A stretch of DNA of 64,000 nucleotides from an uncultured Acetatifactor sp. (GCA_934426825.1 CAKRYI010000007.1:1-64000), one strand, 5' to 3'; positions 25,559-35,070 are shown, numbered from the stretch's first letter. Notes: generated by a model not told the origin, from the sequence alone. A program made the numbers and translations.

Positions 25559-27322
25559 TTACTGTCTGCGAGGCCGCCGGTGATAGAGTGCGGCGAATAC
25601 CAGTGCGGCTATCATAATTGCGAGGCAGATGCCAAGCAGAATCAGGTTGTCATATGCCGGGACGGATGTGGAATTCTGGGAAATGGCGGGAACAAAATCA
25701 CCCTTTCCGTCACCGGGAAATCCATTGCCGCCGGGGAATCCGCCGTCATTGTCAGGCATATCTCCACTTCTATTCTCATCGGAGGAATCATCAAGCCTGT
25801 CGGCGGTGTCTTCGTTTCTGCCGGGCAAATCCCGGTCAGGGAAATTCTCGCCGGAAAAGTCATCGTCCGGTGGATTCTCGCCTTTCTGCTCCGGCATGTC
25901 CATGCCGCCGGAACCCTGATTTCCCGTGTTCATGCTGCCCATGGTTTCTATGTTGATGGCGGATGCGTCGACGAGTGCGTCCGAATTCTGTTGTGCACTC
26001 TCCGTGGAGGGGATGGAGCCGTTTATCTGCCCTTCAATGGATTCGCCCCGCAATTTTACGGTCTGGTACAAAGTATCTGCCGCGGCCGTGTATTCTTCAT
26101 AAGAATAAAATACGGTGGGGTCGCTTTCCACAAGAGAGTCAATCTGGCTCCGCACCCGGTTGTAAAAAGAATCAAAGGAACCGCCGTCAATATAGTCTGT
26201 GACAAGCTGCTGCAGGTAGACATAATATTTTGCGTGATACTCCTCGTTTTCCATCAGTGTATCAAAAAATTCCGTGGAGGAAAACGCGTCGTCTATCGCG
26301 GAATTAATGACACTGTCCGCATTTTTGCTGCGTCCCATGCCGCTAAAGGCGAGGTTATAATCCCAAGGAATCAGATTCAGCTTTCCGCCGGATTCATAAA
26401 GGTAGTAATTGTGAGCCATGCTGCCGGAAAGACTGTCCTCATTTACCGAAAAGATATGTACCGCCATGTACCGGAGCAGATTGTCAATATCCATATAACT
26501 TTCCAAATCGTTTCCCTCGGAAATGTTTTTCAGGGCGGAAACAACGCGCTTATGGTCAGTCTTGCCGGAATCGGTGATTTCGCTGTCCCAGATTGCGGTG
26601 TAGCTGTCGGGGTCATCATCCGTGTAATTTAAGTTTGCTCCGTTGCTGCCGGAACCGAATCCGCCGCCACCGCCCTTGTTACCAAAATCCATGCTGTCCG
26701 GCTTGTAGAGAGAACCGTTTTGGACACCGTAATTACGCATAAGAAAACTGTCCTCCACTGCCTCAAGTGCGAGGTATACACCCCAATATTCGCCGTTGAC
26801 ACTGACTTTTGCATAATTATAAAGAGAGGCGTCTGCGCCGAGGTACCGGTACATATCGTAAATCAGTGCCTCCTTCATGTTTGTGGCATCCGCGTAATTA
26901 TTATTCAGAATCAGTTTATCCAGTCCATAGCAGGTCTGCCCGACCACATAATGGTCGAATTCCAGTTTAAAACTATAGCGGTCCGTGTCGGGGTCATTGG
27001 CAATGGAGGAAAGGCTGGTGTTGCCCTTGGGACGGATGGCAGTGCGGTAAAAAGTTTTGCCGTTTACGACCACGTCACACTGGTAATATTCTTCCGAAAT
27101 TGCATTTTGCAGCATGTCGGCCCAGTCCGTTTCATCCATAATAATATTAATGTCCATGATTTCATTCGTATCAAATAATTCGGTCTCGTAATTCATGGCA
27201 ACGCCGGCACTCGCGGCATAGGCGCTTATCTGCCCGGAAAAGGCAGCACCGAGCAGGCAGAGACAGGTTGCCACGGCGATGAGCAGGACAACTGTTTTTG
27301 AAATATGTTTGTGTGAAATCAT
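25559..27322 (-). CDS. CotH kinase family protein, membrane-anchored
   Basis: This 587-residue exported protein has a signal/anchor segment at about 10-32. A CotH-like atypical kinase domain follows (about 50-440; GLDKLILNNNYADATNMKEAL, VNGEYWGVYLALEAVED, LIPWDYNLAFSG). Next is a low-complexity Gly/Asp/Pro/Glu-rich stretch (about 455-545), then a C-terminal membrane segment with basic tail RRPRRQ. CotH of Bacillus phosphorylates spore-coat proteins, but many relatives are surface proteins unrelated to spores. It is the last gene of an operon with a VTC-domain protein and a DUF4956 protein, which often occur together. A very strong GGAGGAGGA site precedes the ATG. Confidence 0.85.
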   Translation of the reverse strand: MISHKHISKTVVLLIAVATCLCLLGAAFSGQISAYAASAGVAMNYETELFDTNEIMDINIIMDETDWADMLQNAISEEYYQCDVVVNGKTFYRTAIRPKGNTSLSSIANDPDTDRYSFKLEFDHYVVGQTCYGLDKLILNNNYADATNMKEALIYDMYRYLGADASLYNYAKVSVNGEYWGVYLALEAVEDSFLMRNYGVQNGSLYKPDSMDFGNKGGGGGFGSGSNGANLNYTDDDPDSYTAIWDSEITDSGKTDHKRVVSALKNISEGNDLESYMDIDNLLRYMAVHIFSVNEDSLSGSMAHNYYLYESGGKLNLIPWDYNLAFSGMGRSKNADSVINSAIDDAFSSTEFFDTLMENEEYHAKYYVYLQQLVTDYIDGGSFDSFYNRVRSQIDSLVESDPTVFYSYEEYTAAADTLYQTVKLRGESIEGQINGSIPSTESAQQNSDALVDASAINIETMGSMNTGNQGSGGMDMPEQKGENPPDDDFSGENFPDRDLPGRNEDTADRLDDSSDENRSGDMPDNDGGFPGGNGFPGDGKGDFVPAISQNSTSVPAYDNLILLGICLAIMIAALVFAALYHRRPRRQ

Positions 27323-27331
27323 ATCCTCCTC

Positions 27332-28003
27332 CTATCCCATATATTCACCGTTATAGGCAACAAGGGTTGCGTTGTCCACTTCCGGGATTCTTGCAATCTG
27401 ATTCACAAAAGCGGTGGAAATATTTTTCGTGCGCAGTTCCGCTGTCAGTTCAATCCCGTTGGCATTGATGGTTTTGGATTTTACAATATAATGCTCCGTA
27501 TTCTGGGCGAGAAGTCCCAGTGCGGCATCCTCAGCCTTTTCATTTTGGCAGTTCAATACGAGAATGTAGGGATTGTTGCGTATTTTCCGGTTGGCAAACA
27601 ATAACAGAATGACGCCGATAATGACGGAACCGATGATGGCAAGAGGAATCATTCCGGCACCGATGACAATGCCTACCGCCAGCGACCAGAAGAGAAATAC
27701 GATTTCCAGGGGCTCCTTGATGGCGGCACGGAAACGCACAATGGACAGCGCACCCACCATGCCGAGTGACAATACCACGTTGGAGGTAACAGCCATGATG
27801 ACAAGGGTCGTTACCAGTGACAGTCCGATGAGGGTCAGTGCAAATCCGGACGAATACATGACGCCGGTTAAGGTCTTTTTGTAAATCAGAAAAATAAACA
27901 GGCTGACGATAAGGGCAACCGCCAGACCAAGCAGGGTGTCGAGAACGGAAAATTCCGTTACGCTTTCGAGAAAGCTGGATTTAAAAATGTCGTTAAAGCT
28001 CAT
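27332..28003 (-). CDS. DUF4956 domain-containing membrane protein
   Basis: The 223-residue protein has four to five membrane segments in its first 140 residues. The hallmark LGMVGALSIVRFRAAIKEPLE follows the third, and a soluble C-terminal domain of about 85 residues completes it. This matches DUF4956, whose function is unknown but which is repeatedly found next to VTC-domain and CotH genes. It overlaps neither neighbour (9 bp to CotH, 36 bp from the VTC gene). AGGAGGAAC precedes the ATG. Confidence 0.85.
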   Translation of the reverse strand: MSFNDIFKSSFLESVTEFSVLDTLLGLAVALIVSLFIFLIYKKTLTGVMYSSGFALTLIGLSLVTTLVIMAVTSNVVLSLGMVGALSIVRFRAAIKEPLEIVFLFWSLAVGIVIGAGMIPLAIIGSVIIGVILLLFANRKIRNNPYILVLNCQNEKAEDAALGLLAQNTEHYIVKSKTINANGIELTAELRTKNISTAFVNQIARIPEVDNATLVAYNGEYMG

Positions 28004-28039
28004 AAAAAGTTCCTCCTGAGTAGATGATAATTGTTAAAG

Positions 28040-28732
28040 TCAGCCGAAACGGCGGCTGATACCGTATTTGGAAAATGCCTGCTGGCGGAGAGTTTCCGTC
28101 TGCAGCAGACAGGCAATGATTTCCGGAAGAAAGGCGTCGTATTTGACTTCCAGAATCATATCCTCCGGGTGGTCGGTGGCGCAGATGTCGGGGGTCTGTT
28201 CCTCCAGAAACGTGCGGTGAAACAGGCTGGAGCGAATCTGCGAATCAAAAGTAATCCGGACATTTCCGGCGGCAAATACATAAGGCTCCCGCACATAAGA
28301 AACGAGAATCCGCGGTTGCAGCCACTGGTATTTCATCTTACAGTACAACTCCCGGACTAGCGCGGATTCGTGCGCCATCATCCAGTCGGTCTGACCGTCC
28401 AAAAGCTGTCTGCATTCCGCTTCCGTGATTTGCGCCTCTGTTTTCTGACAGAGGTAATTGTGTTTTACTTTTTTCTCCAAAGAGAGGTAGGACAAGTCAT
28501 CATTGTAATAACGGATACGGAATTTTTCCCGGTACTGCACACCGTCGATTTTTTCACGCAGCGCTTTGTCGTCCACATTGTCAAAGTAAATACTGTGGAT
28601 GGTGTAACGACCGTCGGCGCGGGCGTGTTCGTCAATGCGCATCACTGTCCGCAGCCGTTGCCGGATGGCAAAATAGTCGGCGGGAGTAATCTGATATTTT
28701 AGTTCGTGCCGGTAAGCTGGGGTGTTTGTCAT
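28040..28732 (-). CDS. VTC domain protein (polyphosphate polymerase-like)
   Basis: This 230-residue soluble protein has the VTC fold features: RHELKYQI at the start, IYFDNVDDKALREK, EKFRIRYYN, LEKKVKHN and MILEVKYDAFLP. Conserved Arg/Lys residues of these strands bind nucleotide and polyphosphate in the yeast VTC4 catalytic domain. Whether this bacterial protein makes polyphosphate is inference. I chose the ATG at 28732, with GGAAAGGAAG upstream. The open frame continues further without a credible start. It is the first gene of the VTC-DUF4956-CotH operon. Confidence 0.85.
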   Translation of the reverse strand: MTNTPAYRHELKYQITPADYFAIRQRLRTVMRIDEHARADGRYTIHSIYFDNVDDKALREKIDGVQYREKFRIRYYNDDLSYLSLEKKVKHNYLCQKTEAQITEAECRQLLDGQTDWMMAHESALVRELYCKMKYQWLQPRILVSYVREPYVFAAGNVRITFDSQIRSSLFHRTFLEEQTPDICATDHPEDMILEVKYDAFLPEIIACLLQTETLRQQAFSKYGISRRFG

Positions 28733-28756
28733 ACTGTTCTTCCTTTCCTGTGTTCT

Positions 28757-28769
28757 TAAGAAAATCTTA
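28757..28769. promoter_or_regulatory. Palindrome in the VTC/two-component intergenic region
   Basis: TAAGA-AAA-TCTTA, within a pair of 11-bp-spaced TCTTA half sites, lies just upstream of the VTC start. It is a candidate binding site for the divergent response regulator. Confidence 0.35.
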
Positions 28770-28853
28770 GAGCGCCATACCGAAATGTAGTTGAAAAAAT
28801 ATGTGAAAATCTTTTGAACAATGCGCGGAGAACGGCACAGGAGGGGGAGGGCG

Positions 28854-28862
28854 TGGTATAAT
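28854..28862 (+). promoter_or_regulatory. Extended -10 promoter of the second two-component operon
   Basis: TGG-TATAAT has a good extended -10 but no recognisable -35, suggesting activator dependence. Confidence 0.45.
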
Positions 28863-28933
28863 AATTTTGCGGGGCGCCTCCTTTTCTGCGCGCGCAGTAT
28901 AAGACGGTGGGCAATACGAAAGGAGTGGCATAT

Positions 28934-29611
28934 ATGCGGATTTTGATTGCGGAGGATGAGGTCAGCATTGCAAAGGCGTTGAAGGTCATGCTGGAAAAGA
29001 ATAAATATTCCGTGGATATGGTTCACAACGGAAACGACGCAGTGGAGTATATCACCGGAACTTCCTATGACACCATTGTGTTAGACATTATGATGCCGGG
29101 ACTGGACGGGCTGCAGGTGTTGACCGAAATCAGGCAGAGAGGCATTACCACTCCGGTGCTGTTTCTGACGGCGAAAGCAGAGGTGGAGGACCGGGTTGCG
29201 GGATTGGACGCCGGAGCGGACGACTATCTGGCAAAGCCTTTTGCGGCAAAGGAGTTTTTGGCGAGAATCCGGGCGCTGACAAGGCGCAGCGACGCTTATG
29301 CGCCGTCACTGCTTACACTGGGGAATACAACGCTTGACTGCAACAGCTATACGCTCAGTACAGACGGCGGGAGCGTCAGGCTCAATAATAAAGAGTATCA
29401 GTTGATGGAATTATTTTTGCACTATCCGCATCAGATATTTTCCACGGAACATTTGATGGACAAGGTGTGGGATGCAGATTCTGAGGCAGATGTGGACGTG
29501 GTGTGGACTTATATCGGATTTCTCCGCCGGAAAATGAAGCAGCTTGGGGCGGACATTGAGATTCAGACCATTCGCGGAGCGGGATATGCGCTGGAGGATA
29601 AGATATGTTGA
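28934..29611 (+). CDS. OmpR family response regulator
   Basis: This 225-residue protein has a receiver domain (AEDEVSIAKAL, phosphoacceptor Asp in VLDIMMPGLDGLQ, Lys in AKPFAAKEF). A winged-helix output domain follows (NKEYQLMELFLHYPHQIFSTEHLMDKVW, ending IQTIRGAGYALE). AGGAG lies 8 bp before the ATG at 28934. Its end overlaps the start of the kinase gene. It is divergent from the VTC-DUF4956-CotH operon and is the likely regulator of it; that link is inference. Confidence 0.92.
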   Translation: MRILIAEDEVSIAKALKVMLEKNKYSVDMVHNGNDAVEYITGTSYDTIVLDIMMPGLDGLQVLTEIRQRGITTPVLFLTAKAEVEDRVAGLDAGADDYLAKPFAAKEFLARIRALTRRSDAYAPSLLTLGNTTLDCNSYTLSTDGGSVRLNNKEYQLMELFLHYPHQIFSTEHLMDKVWDADSEADVDVVWTYIGFLRRKMKQLGADIEIQTIRGAGYALEDKIC

Positions 29612-30858
29612 AAAAAATGCGCTGGCGGTTTGTCGGTGCCGCAATGGCGGCATTTTCAGCGGTAATACTGGTTTTGTTATGTTTTATCAATCTCTGGTAT
29701 TACGGGAATGTCACGGGGCAGCAGGACAGGACGCTTGAGAGACTCTTTGAGAGAGAAACGCAGGCAGAGACGGCACCGCCGCCGGCGGAACCAAAGACCC
29801 CGATGCCGGATGAGAGAATGGCACCGCCCATTGACACCATGGGGCAATTTTCCCCGGAGGTGCGCTATATGGTGCGCTTTTTCTCCGTCTGCTTTGACGG
29901 GGAAGGACAGGTACAGAATATCAATCAGGATTTTATTGCCTCCCTTTCTGAGGAGGATGCACAGAAATATGCGGCGGACATTCTGAAAGGAAATCGGGAA
30001 AAAGGATATTACAAGGGCTATCGTTATTTAGTAAAAGCGTCAGGAAAAGAGACATATGTCGTGTGCCTGAATTCCGAAAAGGAATTGCAGGGGGTGCGGC
30101 TGCTCATGCTGATTACCGGGGCGATTGCCGGAGGCAGTCTGGTGGTCGTATCTTTGCTGGTTATCCTGTTTTCCAAGCGTGCCACGGCGCCGTACCTGAA
30201 AAATATGGAAGCACAGAAACAGTTTATCACCAATGCCGGACATGAACTGAAAACGCCCCTGACGGCAATTTCCACCAGTGCGGATGTGCTTGCCATGGAA
30301 CTGGAAGAGAATGAATGGGTACAAAACATTCAAAAACAGTCAGCCAAGCTGTCAAAACGCATCGGAAGTCTGGTCATGCTTTCCCGGCTGGACGAGGAAA
30401 ATCCGTTTCCGGAAAAGACAGAGTTTTCTTTAAGTGAGGCGGTCTGGGAGATTTCGGAGCCTTTCGGGACACTTGCCAAGGCAAAAGGAAAACAGTATTC
30501 GCAGGAAATTCAGGACAATGTCATGCTGCATGGAGACCGGACGGCAATTCAGCAGATGGTGTCGATTTTACTGGATAATGCCGTAAAATATTCAAAGGAA
30601 GGCGGAGAGATTCGCCTGTATGTGAGCCACAATGCAAAGAAAGCGGAAATCCGGGTTTTTAATACCTGCGACCATGTGGAGAATATAGGGGTGTCGAGAC
30701 TGTTTGACCGGTTTTACCGGCAGGACGAAGCCCATTCGGATAAAACGGCGGGCAGCGGTATCGGGCTGTCTATCGTCAGAGCGACGGTGCAGGCTCATGG
30801 CGGAACCGTCCGGGCGGAGAAGAAAGACGGCGGACTTTTATTTGTAGTGAGATTGTGA
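29605..30858 (+). CDS. Sensor histidine kinase
   Basis: The 417-residue kinase has membrane segments at about 8-32 and 168-190. The short extracellular region between them begins with a proline-rich stretch. A HisKA box (NAGHELKTPLTAISTSADVL) and an HATPase domain (ILLDNAVKYSKEGG, VRVFNTCDHV-like D box, GSGIGLSIVRATVQAHGG) follow. There is no clear HAMP domain. The ATG overlaps the regulator stop (ATGTTGA), so the two are translationally coupled. Confidence 0.92.
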   Translation: MLKKMRWRFVGAAMAAFSAVILVLLCFINLWYYGNVTGQQDRTLERLFERETQAETAPPPAEPKTPMPDERMAPPIDTMGQFSPEVRYMVRFFSVCFDGEGQVQNINQDFIASLSEEDAQKYAADILKGNREKGYYKGYRYLVKASGKETYVVCLNSEKELQGVRLLMLITGAIAGGSLVVVSLLVILFSKRATAPYLKNMEAQKQFITNAGHELKTPLTAISTSADVLAMELEENEWVQNIQKQSAKLSKRIGSLVMLSRLDEENPFPEKTEFSLSEAVWEISEPFGTLAKAKGKQYSQEIQDNVMLHGDRTAIQQMVSILLDNAVKYSKEGGEIRLYVSHNAKKAEIRVFNTCDHVENIGVSRLFDRFYRQDEAHSDKTAGSGIGLSIVRATVQAHGGTVRAEKKDGGLLFVVRL

Positions 30859-30953
30859 GGCAATGCTGTCTGAACAATCTGCATAAGGGAACAAAGGTAA
30901 TACAACATAGGCAGTATCGTGTAGAACGTAATGAAAGCAGGATGCGATAGAAG

Positions 30954-30980
30954 AACGACGGTTTAAAAGCCGTCGTTTTT
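30954..30980 (+). terminator. Terminator of the second two-component operon
   Basis: AACGACGG and CCGTCGTT form a perfect 8-bp stem around TTTAAAAG, followed by TTT. Confidence 0.8.
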
Positions 30981-31043
30981 GCTTTATATGCGGATGCTTC
31001 TATTTGGGCAATTCCCACAAATCCAAGACATGAAATTTGTGAA

Positions 31044-31091
31044 TGATTTTGACTGATTGTGATTGACTTTGGCGGAACGTGACCCTATAAT
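31044..31091 (+). promoter_or_regulatory. Promoter and possible FruR repeats of the fructose operon
   Basis: TTGACT (31063-31068), a 17-nt spacer and TATAAT (31086-31091). Two adjacent 10-nt direct repeats, TGATTTTGAC and TGATTGTGAT (31044-31063), overlap the -35 and are candidate DeoR-type operator units. Confidence 0.6.
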
Positions 31092-31147
31092 AAAGTCACA
31101 AGATGACGGAAATTGAATGGTAATGAATGAATCTGGAGGAAATAAAT

Positions 31148-31891
31148 ATGCTGACTGAGGAAAGATTTGTAAGGATTTTGTCCATACTGGAAAGTATGGG
31201 AAGCGCAACGGTACAGCAGCTTATGACAGAGCTTGGCGCATCGGAGTCCACCATCCGGCGGGATTTGAACACACTGGATGCGGAAGGACTGCTCACAAAG
31301 GTGCACGGCGGTGCTATTTTAAAGAGCAACGATTACAGCACTCATGATGACGAGGTCAACAGCCGCAAGGAGAGACACCGGGAAGAGAAAATAAAGGTTG
31401 CCAGATATGCGGCAGGTCTGATTAAACCGGGAGACTTTGTTTATCTGGATGCCGGGACAACCACAGAACTGATGGTTGACTTTGTGGAGAACAGGCAGGC
31501 AACCTTTGTTACCAACGCTATCACCCATGCCAAGAAGCTGGCGGAGAAAGGCTGCAAGGTCTACCTGCTGGGCGGAGAATTTAAGGCAATTACGGAAGCC
31601 ATTGTGGGAGAAGAAGCGGTGGCGACGTTGGAAAAGTACAATTTCACCAAGGGATTCTGGGGAACAAACGGAATCAGCGTAACCCGCGGCTTTTCCACCC
31701 CGGAGGTGAACGAAGCCATGGTGAAGCGCAAATCCATGGAAAACTGCCGGGAATGTTATATTTTGGCAGATGACAGTAAATTCAACCAAATATCCAGTAT
31801 TACATTTGCTTCCTTTGAGGCGGCAACCGTAATTACCACAGCGTTGAGCCAGCCGGCTTTCCGCAAATATGCAAACGTAACAGAGGTGTAA
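31148..31891 (+). CDS. fruR: DeoR family repressor of the fructose operon (FruR-like)
   Basis: This 247-residue regulator has an N-terminal DeoR helix-turn-helix (TVQQLMTELGASESTIRRDLNTL) and a sugar-phosphate-binding domain with DAGTTTELMVDFV, VTNAITHAKKL and TKGFWGTNGIS. The partner gene fruK starts 25 bp downstream, so fructose 1-phosphate is the expected effector. I chose the ATG at 31148 because GGAGG lies 8 bp upstream; the ATG at 31127 precedes this site. Confidence 0.88.
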   Translation: MLTEERFVRILSILESMGSATVQQLMTELGASESTIRRDLNTLDAEGLLTKVHGGAILKSNDYSTHDDEVNSRKERHREEKIKVARYAAGLIKPGDFVYLDAGTTTELMVDFVENRQATFVTNAITHAKKLAEKGCKVYLLGGEFKAITEAIVGEEAVATLEKYNFTKGFWGTNGISVTRGFSTPEVNEAMVKRKSMENCRECYILADDSKFNQISSITFASFEAATVITTALSQPAFRKYANVTEV

Positions 31892-31916
31892 CGAATGTTT
31901 CTGAAAGGAGGACCCT

Positions 31917-32828
31917 ATGATTTACACAGTAACATTTAATCCGTCCTTAGATTATATCGTGACAGTGGACCATTTCCGGTGCGGAATCGTGAACCGGACG
32001 AAGGAGGAGCTGCTTTTCCCCGGCGGCAAAGGAATCAACGTATCCATGGTGCTGCGGAATTTAGGACACGACAACACAGCCCTGGGTTTTCTGGCAGGCT
32101 TTACCGGACAGGAGCTGAGAAGACTGCTGGAAGAAAAAAGGATTACTACCGATTTCATTCCGGTACAAAAGGGCATGAGCCGCATCAACGTCAAGCTGCG
32201 TTCTGATGAGGAATCGGAAATTAACGGGCAGGGTCCCGCAGTATCTGATGCGGATATTCAGAAGCTGTATGACAAACTGGACGTATTGCAGGACGGCGAT
32301 ATTTTAGTGATGGCGGGCAGTATTCCGGATGTAATGCCCCGCTCCATGTATATGGACATCATGAAGCATTTGCAAAAAAAGCAGCTCAAAATCGTGGTGG
32401 ATGCCACGGGAGATTTACTGGTGAATGTTCTGCAGTATCATCCGTTTTTGATAAAACCCAATCATCACGAGCTGGGTGAGATTTTCCATACGGAAATAGA
32501 AAGCAAAGATGATGTGGTTATTTACGCTAAGAAAATGCAGGAGATGGGTGCAAGAAACGTGTTGGTATCCATGGCGGGAGCGGGCGCGGTACTGGTGTCG
32601 GAGGATGGCGGGGTTTACCGCTCGGAAGCGCCGAAGGGAACCGTAGTCAATTCCGTGGGAGCCGGAGACTCCATGGTGGCAGGATTTTTAGCAGGATATT
32701 TGGAGACGGGAAACTATGAGAATGCTTTTCGGATGGGAGTTTGCACGGGGAGTGCATCCGCTTTCACAGAGGAACTGGCAAATAGAGAACAGGTGGAAAC
32801 ATTATTGCACGAAATGTGCGGAAAGTGA
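31917..32828 (+). CDS. fruK: 1-phosphofructokinase
   Basis: This 303-residue PfkB-family kinase phosphorylates fructose 1-phosphate to fructose 1,6-bisphosphate. The substrate loop FPGGKGINVSMVL near residue 40, IKPNHHELGEI and the catalytic GAGDSMVAGFLAGY near residue 250 are intact. GAAAGGAGG precedes the ATG. Its end overlaps the upstream region of fruA, and the gene order fruR-fruK-fruA is the classical one. Confidence 0.95.
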   Translation: MIYTVTFNPSLDYIVTVDHFRCGIVNRTKEELLFPGGKGINVSMVLRNLGHDNTALGFLAGFTGQELRRLLEEKRITTDFIPVQKGMSRINVKLRSDEESEINGQGPAVSDADIQKLYDKLDVLQDGDILVMAGSIPDVMPRSMYMDIMKHLQKKQLKIVVDATGDLLVNVLQYHPFLIKPNHHELGEIFHTEIESKDDVVIYAKKMQEMGARNVLVSMAGAGAVLVSEDGGVYRSEAPKGTVVNSVGAGDSMVAGFLAGYLETGNYENAFRMGVCTGSASAFTEELANREQVETLLHEMCGK

Positions 32829-32836
32829 GGGTGAAT

Positions 32837-34783
32837 ATGAAAATAAAGGATTTACTGGCAGTGGAAAGTATTGAACTGAACGGAGCTGCTTCCGACAAAA
32901 AGAATGCATTGGATAAGATGGTGGAACTTATGGCGGCAAGTGGTAAAATCAACGACGTGGAAACCTACCGCAAGGGCGTTTATGCCAGAGAGGAAGAGGG
33001 AACCACCGGAATCGGAGAGGGAATTGCCATTCCCCATTGCAAATCCGGTGCCGTAAGCCGCCCCGGACTGGCTGCCATGGTGCTGCCGGAGGGTGTGGAA
33101 TTCGATGCACTGGACGGAGAAAAGGTGAACCTGATTTTTCTCATTGCGGCACCCGACACCGGAGAAAATGTACATTTGGACGTGCTGAGCAAACTGTCCG
33201 TTCTTTTAATGGATGAAAAATTCACCTCCGGTCTGCGCAGTGCAAAAAGCGTGGAAGAATTTCTGGCAGTGATTGATGCCGCTGAGGCAGACAAGGACGC
33301 AGATAAGGAGAAAGAGGCGGCACCCGCGGAAAATGTGCCGGCAGAGACAGCAGAGCAGAATGCCGGTTCCAAACTGATTCTGGCAGTAACGGGCTGTCCT
33401 ACCGGAATTGCACATACTTACATGGCGGCAGAGGCATTGGAGAAAAAGGCGAAGGAACTCGGCTACCGCATTAAAGTGGAGACCAGAGGTTCCGGCGGTG
33501 CCAAAAACGTGTTGACCAAGGCGGAGATAGCGGACGCAGAGTGCATTATCGTCGCAGCGGATACCCAGGTGCCTATGGATCGTTTTGCCGGAAAACCCGT
33601 GATTCAGTGTAAGGTTGCGGACGGTATCAGCAAAGCGGAGGAACTGATTGAGCGTGCAGTGTCCGGTCAGGTTGCCCTTTATCACGCAAAAGAGGGCGCA
33701 CAGGAAAGCGCGGACGAAGAAGGAAAGGACAGCTTTGGACATCGGATTTACAAGCACCTGATGAACGGTGTTTCCCATATGCTTCCCTTTGTCGTGGGCG
33801 GCGGAATCCTGATTGCACTGGCGTTTCTGATTGACGGATTTGCCGTGGATTTGAACTCTCTGCCTTTGGACGAAAGAGCAAACTTCGGTACGATTACTCC
33901 GATTGCAGCCATGTTTAAAAATATCGGCGGTGTGGCATTCGGCTTCATGCTCCCCATACTGGCAGGATTTATCGCCATGAGTATCGCAGACCGGCCCGGA
34001 CTGGCGGTCGGATTTGTGGGCGGCGCCATTGCAGCCAACGGAACTTCCGGATTTCTGGGTGCACTGGTAGCAGGATTTGTGGCAGGTTATCTGGTACTTT
34101 TGCTGAAAAAATTGTTTGAAAAACTGCCCAAGGGACTGGAAGGATTAAAGCCCATGCTGCTTTACCCGGTGCTCGGCGTACTTCTCATCGGTGTCATTAT
34201 GATGTATCTGGTGGAGCCTCCCATCGGTGCGCTGAATACCATGATTAACAACGGACTGAATCATTTGAACGGCGCCAGTGCCATCTTGCTGGGAGCGCTT
34301 TTGGCAGGAATGATGTCCGTAGACATGGGCGGCCCGGTCAACAAGGCGGCATATGTGTTTGGTACAGCCTCCATTGCGGCAGGCAACTACAATATCATGG
34401 CAGCAGTCATGATTGGCGGTATGGTTCCTCCCATTGCCATTGCACTGGCAACCATTTTCTTCAAAAAGAAATTCACCGAGGAAGAGAGAAAAGCAGGCCC
34501 TACCAACTTTGTAATGGGATTGTCTTTTATCAGTGAGGGAGCCATTCCCTATGCGGCAGCAGACCCCCTGCACGTGATTCCCGCCTGCGTAGTCGGTGCG
34601 GCGCTTTCCGGAGCGTTGTCCATGGCATTTGGCTGTACCCTGATGGCACCCCACGGCGGAATCTTCGTATTCCCCACCGTGGCGCACCCGTTATGGTATC
34701 TGGTATCTCTGGCAGCAGGCTCGGTAGTGGGCTGTGTACTGTTAGGCATTTTGAAAAAAGACGTAAGGAGGAAAAAATCATGA
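32837..34783 (+). CDS. fruA: Fructose PTS transporter subunit IIABC
   Basis: This 648-residue permease has three domains in order: EIIA (1-150, phospho-His67 in IPHCKS), a charged Glu/Ala/Asp linker, and EIIB (178-275, phospho-Cys187 in TGCPTGIAHTY). The membrane EIIC domain (about 305-640) includes FLGALVAGFVAGYL, SVDMGGPVNKAAYVFG and SEGAIPYAAADPL. It imports fructose as fructose 1-phosphate. The ATG at 32837 has GAGG upstream. Its stop overlaps the HPr start as ATGA. Confidence 0.95.
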   Translation: MKIKDLLAVESIELNGAASDKKNALDKMVELMAASGKINDVETYRKGVYAREEEGTTGIGEGIAIPHCKSGAVSRPGLAAMVLPEGVEFDALDGEKVNLIFLIAAPDTGENVHLDVLSKLSVLLMDEKFTSGLRSAKSVEEFLAVIDAAEADKDADKEKEAAPAENVPAETAEQNAGSKLILAVTGCPTGIAHTYMAAEALEKKAKELGYRIKVETRGSGGAKNVLTKAEIADAECIIVAADTQVPMDRFAGKPVIQCKVADGISKAEELIERAVSGQVALYHAKEGAQESADEEGKDSFGHRIYKHLMNGVSHMLPFVVGGGILIALAFLIDGFAVDLNSLPLDERANFGTITPIAAMFKNIGGVAFGFMLPILAGFIAMSIADRPGLAVGFVGGAIAANGTSGFLGALVAGFVAGYLVLLLKKLFEKLPKGLEGLKPMLLYPVLGVLLIGVIMMYLVEPPIGALNTMINNGLNHLNGASAILLGALLAGMMSVDMGGPVNKAAYVFGTASIAAGNYNIMAAVMIGGMVPPIAIALATIFFKKKFTEEERKAGPTNFVMGLSFISEGAIPYAAADPLHVIPACVVGAALSGALSMAFGCTLMAPHGGIFVFPTVAHPLWYLVSLAAGSVVGCVLLGILKKDVRRKKS

Positions 34784-35037
34784 AAGAATTCAAATATACA
34801 ATCAAAGACGCACAGGGAATCCACGCAAGACCCGCCGGAATGTTGGTAAAGGAGGCAGCGGCATTCCCCTGCAATATTACCATTGAGGGAAACGGCAAAT
34901 CCATGGACGTTAAGAGAATTTTAGGCGTCATGAGCCTTGGAATCAAATGCGGTCAGGAAATTATCATCCGTGCAGACGGTGAGCAGGAAGAGGAAGCCAT
35001 CGCGAAGTTAAGTGCTTTTCTGGAGAACAATCTGTAA
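34780..35037 (+). CDS. HPr-like phosphocarrier protein lacking Ser46
   Basis: This 85-residue protein is the size of HPr and carries the phosphate from enzyme I to fructose EIIA. The active-site His15 is intact in GIHARPAG. The regulatory site is not: the usual KSIMGVMSLG reads KRILGVMSLG here, so residue 46 is Arg instead of Ser. It therefore should not be a target of HPr kinase and should not act with CcpA in catabolite repression. It is translationally coupled to fruA by ATGA. It is probably a dedicated fructose HPr, with a general HPr encoded elsewhere. Confidence 0.92.
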   Translation: MKEFKYTIKDAQGIHARPAGMLVKEAAAFPCNITIEGNGKSMDVKRILGVMSLGIKCGQEIIIRADGEQEEEAIAKLSAFLENNL

Positions 35038-35070
35038 GTATTCAATCGAGAGAAAGGGAAGGGGTATCTT

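Noticed and set aside
28733..29026. Longer version of the VTC protein on the minus strand
   Set aside because: The upstream part crosses the divergent regulator gene and its promoter, has unlikely composition, and the ATG at 28732 has a good ribosome binding site.
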